Shown here piece by piece: positions 6,731 to 14,567 of a stretch of 35,043 nt of DNA. This stretch comes from Desulfobacteraceae bacterium. GTDB taxonomy: Bacteria > Desulfobacterota > Desulfobacteria > Desulfobacterales > SKZT01. Every line of letters begins with the position of its first letter. Within the stretch, counting starts at the first letter, position 1. Position numbers and translations under genes: made by a program. The notes beneath the pieces are model-generated. The model was given only the letters and a program-made list of their open reading frames with translations, made no database searches and was not told the origin of the DNA. Location: positions 1-35,043 of the forward strand of contig SKZT01000150.1 in assembly GCA_007127235.1 (NCBI GenBank), written 5' to 3'.

Positions 6731-7831
6731 CTACAAAATTACCAATTCCGCCTGCATGGCTCCGGCTGCCTTGATAGCCTGAAAGATTGCAATCACATCT
6801 CTGGGGGTTACCCCAATTGCATTCAATGCACCAGCCAAATCTCCGACACTAACGCCTCTTTCCATGACCACGAAGCGGGAATCTTCCTCCTGAACCTCGA
6901 TCTCCGTGTCTGGTATTATGACTGTCCGGCCATGGGGGCTAAATGACATTGGCTGCGAAACGAAAGCGGATTCTTTAATGGTCAGTTTAATATTGCCGTG
7001 GGCGACTGCTACTGTTGAGATACGGACATTGCTTCCAATAACGATGGTTCCGGTTCTTTCATTAATAACGATTCTGGCTTTGCTGTCTGTTTCCACCTCC
7101 AAATTTTCCACATGGGACAAGAATTGAACCGGTCCTGCGTTATAAGTTGAAGGCAAATTGACGACAAGACTTCTGCTATCCAAGGGCTGGGCAATTTCTT
7201 GTCTGAATTCGGTGTTGATAACGTTTGTCATACGGGATATGGTCGTAAAATCGGCATCCCGGAGATTAAAAACAAATTTTCCTTCTGCAGGAAGGACAAA
7301 AGGAACTTCCTGTTCAACCATCCCCCCATCCGGAATTCGGCCGACAGTGGGATGGTTTTTTTCAATTTGGGCGGCTTGGCCGCCTATTGAAAATCCTCCT
7401 ACAATGACCGGTCCTTGTGCAAGGGCATAGACATTTTGATCGGGGCCCAGAAGGGGTGTGCGCAGAAGAGTACCGCCAGATAGACTGTCGGCATCTCCAA
7501 GGGATGATACCACAACATCGATCTTGGTACCTGCTTTGGCAAAGGGGGGAAGGCTTGCGGTGACCACGACGGCAGCCACGTTTTTAACTTTGATTGCCCG
7601 ACGATCTACAGTCATGCCCAGGTTTTCCATCAGATTGGCCACGGTATCCATGGTGAGTTTCATATTTGAGCTATCCCCGGTATCATTTAAGCCCACCACG
7701 AGGCCATAGCCAATCAACTGGTTGTCGCGCACCCCCTGAAGTTCGGAAAGATCTTTAATCCGTGCCCCCTGTGCAAGGCTGGCGGAAATAATGCAAATGC
7801 CGAAAAGAAAGCCACCAATCCATTTATGCAT
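6731..7831 (-). CDS. flgI: Flagellar P-ring protein FlgI
   Basis: 366 residues, the usual length. A signal peptide (MHKWIGGFLFGICIISASLAQG) is followed by the conserved mature start ARIKDLSELQGVRDNQLIGYGLVVGLNDTGD. Other family segments are ASLPPFAKAGTKIDVVVSSLGDA and GGTLLRTPLLG, and the C-terminal LAGALNAIGVTPRDVIAIFQAIKAAGA. FlgI assembles in the periplasm as a 26-fold ring around the rod at the peptidoglycan, and its presence with FlgH implies an outer membrane. It lies between flgH and flgJ in the same block. Confidence 0.97.
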   Translation of the reverse strand: MHKWIGGFLFGICIISASLAQGARIKDLSELQGVRDNQLIGYGLVVGLNDTGDSSNMKLTMDTVANLMENLGMTVDRRAIKVKNVAAVVVTASLPPFAKAGTKIDVVVSSLGDADSLSGGTLLRTPLLGPDQNVYALAQGPVIVGGFSIGGQAAQIEKNHPTVGRIPDGGMVEQEVPFVLPAEGKFVFNLRDADFTTISRMTNVINTEFRQEIAQPLDSRSLVVNLPSTYNAGPVQFLSHVENLEVETDSKARIVINERTGTIVIGSNVRISTVAVAHGNIKLTIKESAFVSQPMSFSPHGRTVIIPDTEIEVQEEDSRFVVMERGVSVGDLAGALNAIGVTPRDVIAIFQAIKAAGAMQAELVIL

Positions 7832-7852
7832 ATTTGTTACCTGTTTTTAGAT

Positions 7853-8566
7853 TTAAAAAGGCCAAGCATTGTCCAAAATTCTGATTAGCCAACCCGGCTT
7901 TTGTTTTTCACTGAGTACTCCCTTGCCCATATATTCGATTTTGGCATCCAAGATATACTTGGAATCTATTATGTTATATGCGGAAATATCCGCGGGGCGG
8001 ACAATTCCTGTTAACCGTATCTCCTGATTTTCATTGTTGACTCGCACTGTTTTACTGCCTTGCACCCTGAGATTGCCGTTGCTTAAAACTTCCACAACCT
8101 GTGTCGTTAGAGTGGCCGAAAGTTTCTCCTCTCTTGAGGTTCTTCCGGATCCCCTGAAATCCGTTGCGCTCTCAGCGCTGATCAAATTGGAAGGATCCAG
8201 ATTAGGATTTCGGTTAGCGATACTTGTTTCGATGCCAAAAAACTTTGGTATCCCCATTGCCGCCGAAGCAGATCTTCCGGTGGAAGTTGCTGCTTCCTTT
8301 TTTGCGCTTGCCTGCTCATAGATTGCCACCGTGAGAATATCTCCGACAGTGTTTGCCTTGTTTGCAGCAAACAAAGAGGCTCGCGACTGTTTCCATAAAG
8401 AGCCATGTGTCGCGTGAGGTGCATTATCAACAACCGGAATCTCGGATTCAAAAACGGGTGGGGCTTGACTTGATTCATGGACAGCGTTTACTTGTCGATA
8501 TCCGCTGCAACCGGACAAGAATAAAACCCATGCGAGGATCATAATTAAAACTGTTTTGGCATTCAT
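7853..8566 (-). CDS. flgH: Flagellar L-ring lipoprotein FlgH
   Basis: 237 residues. A lipobox LSGC with acylated Cys20 follows a 16-residue hydrophobic stretch, giving outer-membrane anchoring. Family segments are SLWKQSRASLFAANKANTVGDILTVAIYEQASA and the C-terminal RLTGIVRPADISAYNIIDSKYILDAKIEYMGKGVLSEKQKPGW, which is highly conserved. It forms the L-ring bushing in the outer membrane. The gene sits 35 bases after flgA and 21 bases before flgI. Confidence 0.97.
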   Translation of the reverse strand: MNAKTVLIMILAWVLFLSGCSGYRQVNAVHESSQAPPVFESEIPVVDNAPHATHGSLWKQSRASLFAANKANTVGDILTVAIYEQASAKKEAATSTGRSASAAMGIPKFFGIETSIANRNPNLDPSNLISAESATDFRGSGRTSREEKLSATLTTQVVEVLSNGNLRVQGSKTVRVNNENQEIRLTGIVRPADISAYNIIDSKYILDAKIEYMGKGVLSEKQKPGWLIRILDNAWPF

Positions 8567-8601
8567 TTATAATTCCTAAGATTCTGGAAAGTGTTATCAT
8601 G

Positions 8602-9549
8602 TCAAAATTCCACCATGGTCAAACCGGGACCTATAACTCGGCATGGTATCTCCCTGTTGGATTTCATGTTTTTTACCATGATGACATCTCCCATTTTTCC
8701 TTTTTGTAAGGCCAATCCGTTGGTGCTGATCTGAAGAGATCCTTTTTGCAAAATCATGGTTACCACTTGTCTGCGTTCAACCAGAATGGGAAGATCCAAA
8801 TCAGATTCGGTGATCACCTGGTTTATATTGACAGACCTTTTCAGCCTTTTTCCAATGACTTTATCAGGGTCGAGATAAGGATTTGTCAGTTGGGCAATAT
8901 TTTTTACCCTGGTTTGCACTTGCTCTTGTTCAATAACCGCTCCCCGGTTCATCCTTTCAGTTGCTAACACTACCGGTACAAAAGCCTGAACATGTCCTGC
9001 GATGACCAGGTTTTCCCTTACCTGCCCATTAACTCTTATGATGACATTGACCTGTCTGCTTTTGAGAATATCCCGATCCGAAAACAGCACTTCATATTCT
9101 ACCTTTCCCGTTTTGAAGTTCGGGACTGCCGGCAAATTTCTGACGTTAAAAGCAACCCGTTGAGCAGAAAGAGGCTTTAAGGCTTTCTGAAGTTCGATGT
9201 TGATTGCCGACTGAATCTCACAGCCACTTTTTGATACCACTTCATGGCTGATACAAACCGTGTCGGCACCTGTCCAACGAATCGATTCTTTATTAATAAC
9301 AGCATCCAGCACATATGCTTTTAGCGTGAGACTGTCAAAACACTTTTTTTTTCCTTTGGAAGGCGATGGGAACAGGACAAGGTCAGAGAGCACTTCAGAT
9401 TTTGAAAAGGGTCTTATTACAGCCACATCGGCTAAAGTCAGCATGGCGGTATCGACTACCACTTCTTGCTTGAAATGTATTTCCATGCCGAGCAATAAAG
9501 AGGGAAAACAAAAAAGAAATAAAACTATGCTAAAAACAAATCGTTTCAT
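8602..9549 (-). CDS. flgA: P-ring assembly chaperone FlgA
   Basis: 315 residues with a signal peptide (MKRFVFSIVLFLFCFPSLLLG), an N-terminal domain of about 160 residues, and a C-terminal SAF-type domain (VVLATERMNRGAVIEQEQV, VIGKRLKRSVNINQVITESDL, GLALQKGKMGDVIMVKN) typical of FlgA. In the periplasm FlgA binds FlgI before ring closure. The N-terminal half, with VDTAMLTLADVAVI, matches the longer FlgA form of deltaproteobacteria rather than the 219-residue E. coli protein. It starts two bases after the flgG stop, hence closely coupled. Confidence 0.93.
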   Translation of the reverse strand: MKRFVFSIVLFLFCFPSLLLGMEIHFKQEVVVDTAMLTLADVAVIRPFSKSEVLSDLVLFPSPSKGKKKCFDSLTLKAYVLDAVINKESIRWTGADTVCISHEVVSKSGCEIQSAINIELQKALKPLSAQRVAFNVRNLPAVPNFKTGKVEYEVLFSDRDILKSRQVNVIIRVNGQVRENLVIAGHVQAFVPVVLATERMNRGAVIEQEQVQTRVKNIAQLTNPYLDPDKVIGKRLKRSVNINQVITESDLDLPILVERRQVVTMILQKGSLQISTNGLALQKGKMGDVIMVKNMKSNREIPCRVIGPGLTMVEF

Positions 9550-9551
9550 TA

Positions 9552-10337
9552 TTAAATCAACTGATTGGTCTGCTGAAGCATTTCATCGGCTGTTTTTATT
9601 GCCTTGGAATTGATTTCATAGGCCCGTTGGCCGGCAATGAGATTGATCATTTCCTGCATGACGCTTACATTGGAACGTTCCAGAAATCCCTGGGCCAGCG
9701 TTCCAAACCCCTGAGAGCCAGGAGCTCCCAAAATGGGTGCACCTGAAGAAACGGACTCTTGATGAAAATTACTGCCAAGGCTTTTAAGCCCTGATGGATT
9801 TCCGAATCTGGCCAGTTCCACAATGCCGATTTCCATGCCTTGTGATTCGTCATCCATATAAACCACTACGGTACCATCCTTACCAATAGCAAGCTTTGTG
9901 GCATTTTGGGGGATAACGATTTCGGGCACAAGGGGATTGCCATCGGCCGTGACCAGCCTGCCCATGCTGTCTTTTTTAAAACTGCCGTCACGTGTATAGG
10001 CCGTTTCTCCATTGGGAATATTTACCTGAAAAAAACCATCCCCCTCAATGGCCAGGTCAAGGTCACTGCCTGTTTTTTCAAAATCTCCCACGGTATATAT
10101 TTTTTCCACGGCTACGACCCGCGTTCCCAGCCCGACCTGAATTCCGGTAGGCACTTCGGTATCTTCTGTTGCTGAACTTCCCACAGCCCTTGCATTTTGA
10201 TAAAAGAGATCCTGAAAATTAACCCGGCTCCTTTTGAACCCGGTTGTGTTTACATTGGCCAGGTTGTTTGCCGTAACATTAATATTGGTCTCCTGCGCAT
10301 TCATGCCGGTTGCTGCTGAAAATAAAGCTGTGATCAT
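9552..10337 (-). CDS. flgG: Distal rod protein FlgG
   Basis: 261 residues, the standard FlgG size. The N-terminus has SAATGMNAQETNINVT and the rod signature ANNLANVNTTGFK (23-35), and the middle has LDLAIEGDGFFQVNIPNGETAYTRDG. The C-terminus (GFLERSNVSVMQEMINLIAGQRAYEINSKAIKTADEML) is diagnostic of FlgG. It forms the distal, load-bearing rod through the P and L rings. It follows flgF by 50 bases. Confidence 0.97.
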   Translation of the reverse strand: MITALFSAATGMNAQETNINVTANNLANVNTTGFKRSRVNFQDLFYQNARAVGSSATEDTEVPTGIQVGLGTRVVAVEKIYTVGDFEKTGSDLDLAIEGDGFFQVNIPNGETAYTRDGSFKKDSMGRLVTADGNPLVPEIVIPQNATKLAIGKDGTVVVYMDDESQGMEIGIVELARFGNPSGLKSLGSNFHQESVSSGAPILGAPGSQGFGTLAQGFLERSNVSVMQEMINLIAGQRAYEINSKAIKTADEMLQQTNQLI

Positions 10338-10387
10338 AACTGTCCCCGCTTGTAAATAATGTTAACATTTATGAAAAGCCTGAGAAA

Positions 10388-11113
10388 TTATCCAAGCCTT
10401 CCGATTTCTCGTGCTTTTTCGCTTATATCACTGAAAATTTTCATAGTGTTCATAAAAGCGGCATATGCTCTCTTGGTCTCTATAATTTCAGCGGTTAAGA
10501 GCACGGGATTGACATTGGAACGTTCCAGACTCCCCTGTAGAAGACTTGCACCGCTGGAAAGCTTATCTGCCATTCCCGGTTTTAATTCCCAAAATCCGTT
10601 TCCTTTTCTCAGCAGGTTTTGATTGTCAGGTACTTCATAAACAGTCAGCCGCCCAATTTCAATACCATCAGCAGTTACAATTCCATCGCTGTTGATCAGC
10701 ACATTATTGTGAGGAAAATTCACCGGACCATTCTCACCGATCACTTGCAGATCGTTAATGGATGTTACCAGGTTGTTTTGTTTGTCCAGTTTAAAATTTC
10801 CCTGCCGGGTATATAAAAAGCCATCTTCTAAAGCCACCTTAAAAAAACCCTCGCCTTTTATGGCTAAATCCAAGGACCTATTGGTTGTTTCCATATCACC
10901 TTGAGAAAAATCAGTATAGGAGCCCGAGGTTCTGGTAAAATTTATGCCTCCACCGATGCGGTTTTGTAGATTTTCGTTAAAAACCGATTCAAAAGAAACC
11001 CGGTCGGCTTTAAAACCGATATCGCCAATGTTGGCCAGATTATTAACGGTTACTTCCAATTGCTGCATTTTGGCCACAGCTCCAGACAATGCGCTGTATA
11101 TACCTGAACCCAT
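10388..11113 (-). CDS. flgF: Proximal rod protein FlgF
   Basis: 241 residues. The N-terminal signature VNNLANIGDIGFK (23-35) and the central LDLAIKGEGFFKVALEDGFLYTRQGNF place it among rod/hook proteins. Shorter length than FlgG, the divergent N-terminus (MGSGIYSALSGAVAKMQQLE) and the position just before flgG identify it as FlgF. The C-terminal SLERSNVNPVLLTAEIIETKRAYAAFMNTMKIFSDISEKA is the paired core helix. It heads the flgF-flgG-flgA-flgH-flgI-flgJ block, with a 118-base upstream gap that contains a promoter-like sequence. Confidence 0.93.
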   Translation of the reverse strand: MGSGIYSALSGAVAKMQQLEVTVNNLANIGDIGFKADRVSFESVFNENLQNRIGGGINFTRTSGSYTDFSQGDMETTNRSLDLAIKGEGFFKVALEDGFLYTRQGNFKLDKQNNLVTSINDLQVIGENGPVNFPHNNVLINSDGIVTADGIEIGRLTVYEVPDNQNLLRKGNGFWELKPGMADKLSSGASLLQGSLERSNVNPVLLTAEIIETKRAYAAFMNTMKIFSDISEKAREIGRLG

Positions 11114-11147
11114 ATTTTTTCCCTTCTATCGCTTTGTAGAGCATTTT

Positions 11148-11161
11148 TAATTAGCTAATTA
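11148..11161. repeat. 14-base perfect palindrome at the predicted flgF start site
   Basis: TAATTAGCTAATTA is fully self-complementary and begins 2 bases downstream of the predicted -10 element, so it covers the expected transcription start of flgF. It may be an operator; it could also be chance in AT-rich spacer sequence. Confidence 0.4.
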
Positions 11162-11163
11162 TC

Positions 11164-11190
11164 TTATCGTCACTTTTCTGGCGGATTTTA
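11164..11190 (-). promoter_or_regulatory. Sigma-28-like promoter of the flgF block
   Basis: On the minus strand: TAAAATCC, 11 bases, GACGATAA. Against the FliA consensus TAAAGTTT-N11-GCCGATAA the spacing is exact, the -10 has one mismatch and the -35 keeps TAAA. It lies about 50 bases upstream of the flgF ATG, after the DUF2802-like gene. Rod and ring genes are more often sigma-54 or early-class genes, so control by FliA here would be somewhat unusual. Read-through from the fliA operon is also possible because no terminator is visible in this gap. Confidence 0.55.
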
Positions 11191-11231
11191 ATTTTGTATT
11201 TCATAATCCATAATATGTTCCGCACTCATGT

Positions 11232-11624
11232 TCAGTCCCTCTTGGAAAGTCGTGCCAAGGAGAGCATCTGTTCGGCCTCAGGGAGGGAGACATCCAGAAT
11301 TTCAGCTATTTCCTGAACTCCAAGGCCAGAGCGTTCCAATTGAGCAACATGACGATATTTGTCTGAGACTGGGGTTTTTAAAGCGGGGATGGTTTCGAAC
11401 CTGTATTTTAGTTCCTCTTTGTCTATATGGTTTTTAAAGGGATTATCCGAAGTATTCTTGAAATCTTCAAAGGTCCCCATTTTTTGCGCCAAACCATCGA
11501 ACTGCTGACTAATTTGTTTCAGGCGCTTGTTGTTTCGAAAAAATAACAACAGGCAAAAACCGCTGAGAAAAACACAAAACATCGTAAAAGAACATAATAC
11601 ATAAAGTAATCCTGTTTGATCCAT
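11232..11624 (-). CDS. Small membrane protein with C-terminal helix-turn-helix-like DUF2802 segment
   Basis: 130 residues. One N-terminal membrane helix (residues about 7-29, LLYVLCSFTMFCVFLSGFCLLLFF) is followed by a basic, coiled-coil-prone stretch (NNKRLKQISQQFDGLAQKM). The last 35 residues (YRHVAQLERSGLGVQEIAEILDVSLPEAEQMLSLARL) form an HTH-like motif. This architecture matches small proteins (DUF2802 type) found at the end of flagellar or chemotaxis operons in gamma- and deltaproteobacteria. Their function is unknown. It follows fliA by 26 bases and is last in the motA-to-fliA block. I infer a membrane-linked accessory role, but the sequence does not show which. Confidence 0.75.
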   Translation of the reverse strand: MDQTGLLYVLCSFTMFCVFLSGFCLLLFFRNNKRLKQISQQFDGLAQKMGTFEDFKNTSDNPFKNHIDKEELKYRFETIPALKTPVSDKYRHVAQLERSGLGVQEIAEILDVSLPEAEQMLSLARLSKRD

Positions 11625-11650
11625 TGATGGGGGTATCCTGTATAATAATT

Positions 11651-12382
11651 CTAACCCAGCATTCTGGCCTTTAGTTTCATCAAGGCCTGAGTATGAAGCT
11701 GCGATATCCTTCCTTCAGAAAGCTCCAGGATTTCCGCTATTTCTCGTTGAGTAAATTCTTCATAATAAAACAAAGTAAGCACCAAGCGCTCTTTTTCGGA
11801 AAGCTTTTCAACTTCATCTGCCAGTTCCTGAATTAATTCCTGGTTTCCGATTGCTTCCTCCGGGTTTTTACCGTTAATATCTTTGAGTTGATCCAGGAAA
11901 GTTTCCCCATTGGACGAATCGCTGAGAATCTCATTTAGGCTCACAATGCTGAGATGGCCAATTTCGTTAAGAAGTTTCTGATATTCTTCGGTGCTCATAT
12001 TCATGGCCTCTGCAATTTCTTTTTCTTCCGGGTCCCGTCCCATTTGCTGTTCCAATCTTTTTATTTCTTTGATCATCCGTGTATGCTTTTCGCGCATGGA
12101 GCGAGAAAACCAGTCCATTTTACGGATTTCATCCATAACTGCTCCCCTGATTCGGGTTTCGGCATAGGTTTTAAAAAGTACCCCTCTGTCAGGATCAAAG
12201 CGACCGGCAGCTTCAATAAGTCCATATATCGCTGCACTTTTCAATTCGTCCATTGAGATAAATAGGGGGATTTGCGGACGCATCCGTTGTACTATGAAAT
12301 TAACAAAATCTATATGGGCCTTAATCAATCCGTCTCTTTGATCATATGCAGTGGTTTGATACATTTTTTCAGGCTCCTTCAC
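11651..12382 (-). CDS. fliA: Flagellar sigma factor FliA (sigma-28)
   Basis: 243 residues with sigma region 2 (MDELKSAAIYGLIEAAGRFDP and the FKTYAETRIRGAVMDEIRKMDWFSRSMR stretch, highly typical of FliA), region 3 (MGRDPEEKEIAEAMNMSTEEYQ) and the region 4 helix-turn-helix (EEFTQREIAEILELSEGRISQLHTQALMKLK). It directs RNA polymerase to late flagellar promoters and is held by FlgM, which is encoded 5 kb downstream in this window. Its ATG overlaps the flhG stop by 4 bases. Two matching promoters (flgM and flgF) lie in this cluster. Confidence 0.97.
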   Translation of the reverse strand: MKEPEKMYQTTAYDQRDGLIKAHIDFVNFIVQRMRPQIPLFISMDELKSAAIYGLIEAAGRFDPDRGVLFKTYAETRIRGAVMDEIRKMDWFSRSMREKHTRMIKEIKRLEQQMGRDPEEKEIAEAMNMSTEEYQKLLNEIGHLSIVSLNEILSDSSNGETFLDQLKDINGKNPEEAIGNQELIQELADEVEKLSEKERLVLTLFYYEEFTQREIAEILELSEGRISQLHTQALMKLKARMLG

Positions 12383-13284
12383 TGTGCTTCAGAATAAGAC
12401 AGCATATTTTTCCAAAAAAATTGCATGGATCCTTTTTGCGCCTGTTTTTCCGATTTCAGTTCAATATTTTCGACAAGTTCTTCAAAGGCCAGGCTGGGTT
12501 TTGCTTTGGGAAACAGTTCCACAATAGTCTTTTGTTTACGGACTGAATCAACGAAACGCTTATCCATGGGAATAGCCCCTAAAAAGTCGATTGAGATGTC
12601 GATAAATCGGCTGCTGACCAGGATTAATTTCTGATAGGCATCAAGGGCTTCATTTTCAGAAACCACCGAATTGACGACCAGCTTGAATTTTTTTTCGTTA
12701 AACATGGTGGAAAGTAGTTTCATCAGAGCATAGGCATCTGAGAGTGCAGTTGGTTCGGGAGTGGTGATCACAATAATTTCCTGAGAAGCCAGGATGAAAT
12801 AGGTAACATTTTCCGAAATACCGGCTTCCGTGTCGATTAAAACCACATCAAAGCGCCCGTGCAAGAGGTCGATCTCCTCCATAAGGTGAAGCTTTTGAGT
12901 AGAGTCCAGGTGGGTGTATTGTTGAAGTCCTGATCCGGCAGGCAGGACCGTAATTCCACAAGTAGTTTGAACCAGTATGTCCTGAAGCGTTTTCTCACCT
13001 GCAAAAAAGTGATTCAGGTTAAACTTGGGATTAAGTCCGAAATGCAGGTCAATATTGGCAAGACCAAGATCGGCATCAATTACCAGAACACGATATCCCC
13101 GTTTAGCCATGACAACTGCTAAGTTTGCAACACAAATGGTCTTGCCCACGCCTCCTTTTCCACTGGTTATCGAAACGACTCTGGCTGTTTTTAAGCCTTT
13201 GGTTTTGCGCTGCTTTTTGTATTCAAATTCATGGCTCAATGCACGAAGAGTCTCTGCTTGGTCGCATTTTTTTTGAAATTCCAT
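12379..13284 (-). CDS. flhG: FlhG (FleN/YlxH), MinD-like ATPase controlling flagellar number
   Basis: 301 residues. The deviant Walker A GKGGVGKT (42-49), RVLVIDADLGLANIDLHFGL (switch I) and VVLIDTEAGIS (Walker B/switch II) define a ParA/MinD-type ATPase. Residues 8-14, DQAETLR, are the N-terminal DQxxxLR motif through which FlhG stimulates the FlhF GTPase. A membrane-targeting helix at the C-terminus (SMQFFWKNMLSY) is plausible. The N-terminus overlaps flhF by 49 bases. Because that stretch encodes DQAETLR, the overlap is real and not a wrong start. It limits the number of polar flagella. Confidence 0.95.
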   Translation of the reverse strand: MEFQKKCDQAETLRALSHEFEYKKQRKTKGLKTARVVSITSGKGGVGKTICVANLAVVMAKRGYRVLVIDADLGLANIDLHFGLNPKFNLNHFFAGEKTLQDILVQTTCGITVLPAGSGLQQYTHLDSTQKLHLMEEIDLLHGRFDVVLIDTEAGISENVTYFILASQEIIVITTPEPTALSDAYALMKLLSTMFNEKKFKLVVNSVVSENEALDAYQKLILVSSRFIDISIDFLGAIPMDKRFVDSVRKQKTIVELFPKAKPSLAFEELVENIELKSEKQAQKGSMQFFWKNMLSYSEAQ

Positions 13285-14567
13285 TGTTCAACTATTCCGT
13301 TTTTTTGAAGAATCATCCTGGCAAGCTGTTGGGCTTCAGGTAAAAAAAGGTCTTCCGGTACTTTTTGCCCGTTGGTCAAAAAAGATACCGGATACCCTAC
13401 CCGCAGGTGAACATTGAGAATCGAACCTAAAAGATCACATTCATCGAGTTTTGTAAAAACAAGCCCTTGGAGTTTCAGGCTTTGAAATCTGTGAATGATG
13501 CTGTTTAAATCACGTTCGCGGGTTGTAGCTGAAACCACCAGATGATTTTCTATTTTCAGGGTGGGATCTAAAAAAGCTGCCAGTTCTTTCAGGCTCAACT
13601 CGTCTTTTGGACTTCTTCCGGCAGTATCCAGAAGAATTAAATCCTTGTCCTGATGCCGATTGAAAATATTTTGCAGCTGTTGGGGGGATTTGGCCGTTTC
13701 TACCGGAACATTCATAATTTGCCCGTAAATTTTCAGCTGTTCTGCTGCTGCGATTCGATAATTATCAATGGTTGCCAGGGCGACGTTTTTGCCGCCATTG
13801 AGCAGAAAATTTGCTGCAACTTTTGCAATGGTCGTGGTTTTGCCGACACCGGTAGGCCCGATAAAAGAAATTCGTTTTTGGCCGTTCCAGGGAACGGCGA
13901 GGGGATTTTCGATATTGATAACTTCTGCAACCACTTGTTGGAGAATATAGTGTTGGTTTTTATAGGTTGTGTTGTCAAAATTTGTACTTTTTTTTCTAAT
14001 CATTCCGATGAGCACATGAATTGTTTCAGGCCCTATACCCAATTGGCCGAGCTGATCCACGAATTTTTTTTCTGAGTTTCCCAAGGTGAATTCCTGATGA
14101 TTGTTATTGGGGCTGGAATAAAACAGTTGTTTTTTCCATTGTCCTTTAATATCGGATATTTCGCGGGATAGCCCTTGAAAGGTTTGTCTCATTTGCTTTA
14201 ATTCATCAAGAATGTATTCATCCTGGTTCAGATACATTTGGTTTCTGGAAACCTCTTGGGTTTTTTTAAGGATATCCTCGAAAAGCCCCTTGTTTTGATA
14301 AGGATCGGTTTTTTCCGGAGTCTCCTGTACGATTTCAGGACCAGTTGCATTTTTGAAGGGTTTGTCTTCGGTCTTTTTATGTTCTTTTTCCGGTTTCATG
14401 GATGTATCCACCGCCGCAATGACTTCAATCCATGGCTTTCCCAAAACACCCAGCTTTGTTTTGTAAATATTTCTGGAGGATAATATTAAAGCATCAGGAC
14501 CCAGTTCCTTTTTGACTTTCTCTATTGCTGACCGGATATCCTGTGCTTCATAGACTTTAACTTGCAT
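13236..14567 (-). CDS. flhF: FlhF, SRP-type GTPase for flagellar placement
   Basis: 443 residues in three parts. The basic N-terminal B domain (MQVKVYEAQDIRSAIEKVKKELGPDALILSSR, split 1-32) is family-typical. A charged linker and N domain follow to about 228. The NG GTPase domain has GPTGVGKT (237-244), DNYR (268-271), DTAGR (314-318) and TKLDE (372-376). FlhF marks the cell pole where the first flagellar components assemble and acts with FlhG. It overlaps flhA by 11 bases upstream and flhG downstream. The pair suggests polar flagella. Confidence 0.96.
   Translation of the reverse strand: MQVKVYEAQDIRSAIEKVKKELGPDALILSSRNIYKTKLGVLGKPWIEVIAAVDTSMKPEKEHKKTEDKPFKNATGPEIVQETPEKTDPYQNKGLFEDILKKTQEVSRNQMYLNQDEYILDELKQMRQTFQGLSREISDIKGQWKKQLFYSSPNNNHQEFTLGNSEKKFVDQLGQLGIGPETIHVLIGMIRKKSTNFDNTTYKNQHYILQQVVAEVINIENPLAVPWNGQKRISFIGPTGVGKTTTIAKVAANFLLNGGKNVALATIDNYRIAAAEQLKIYGQIMNVPVETAKSPQQLQNIFNRHQDKDLILLDTAGRSPKDELSLKELAAFLDPTLKIENHLVVSATTRERDLNSIIHRFQSLKLQGLVFTKLDECDLLGSILNVHLRVGYPVSFLTNGQKVPEDLFLPEAQQLARMILQKNGIVEQWNFKKNATKQRLFVH

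Noticed and set aside
13236-13284. 49-base flhF/flhG overlap as a frameshift or wrong start
   Set aside because: Both ends are supported: FlhG needs its N-terminal DQAETLR, encoded in the overlap, and FlhF runs in a continuous frame to its stop.
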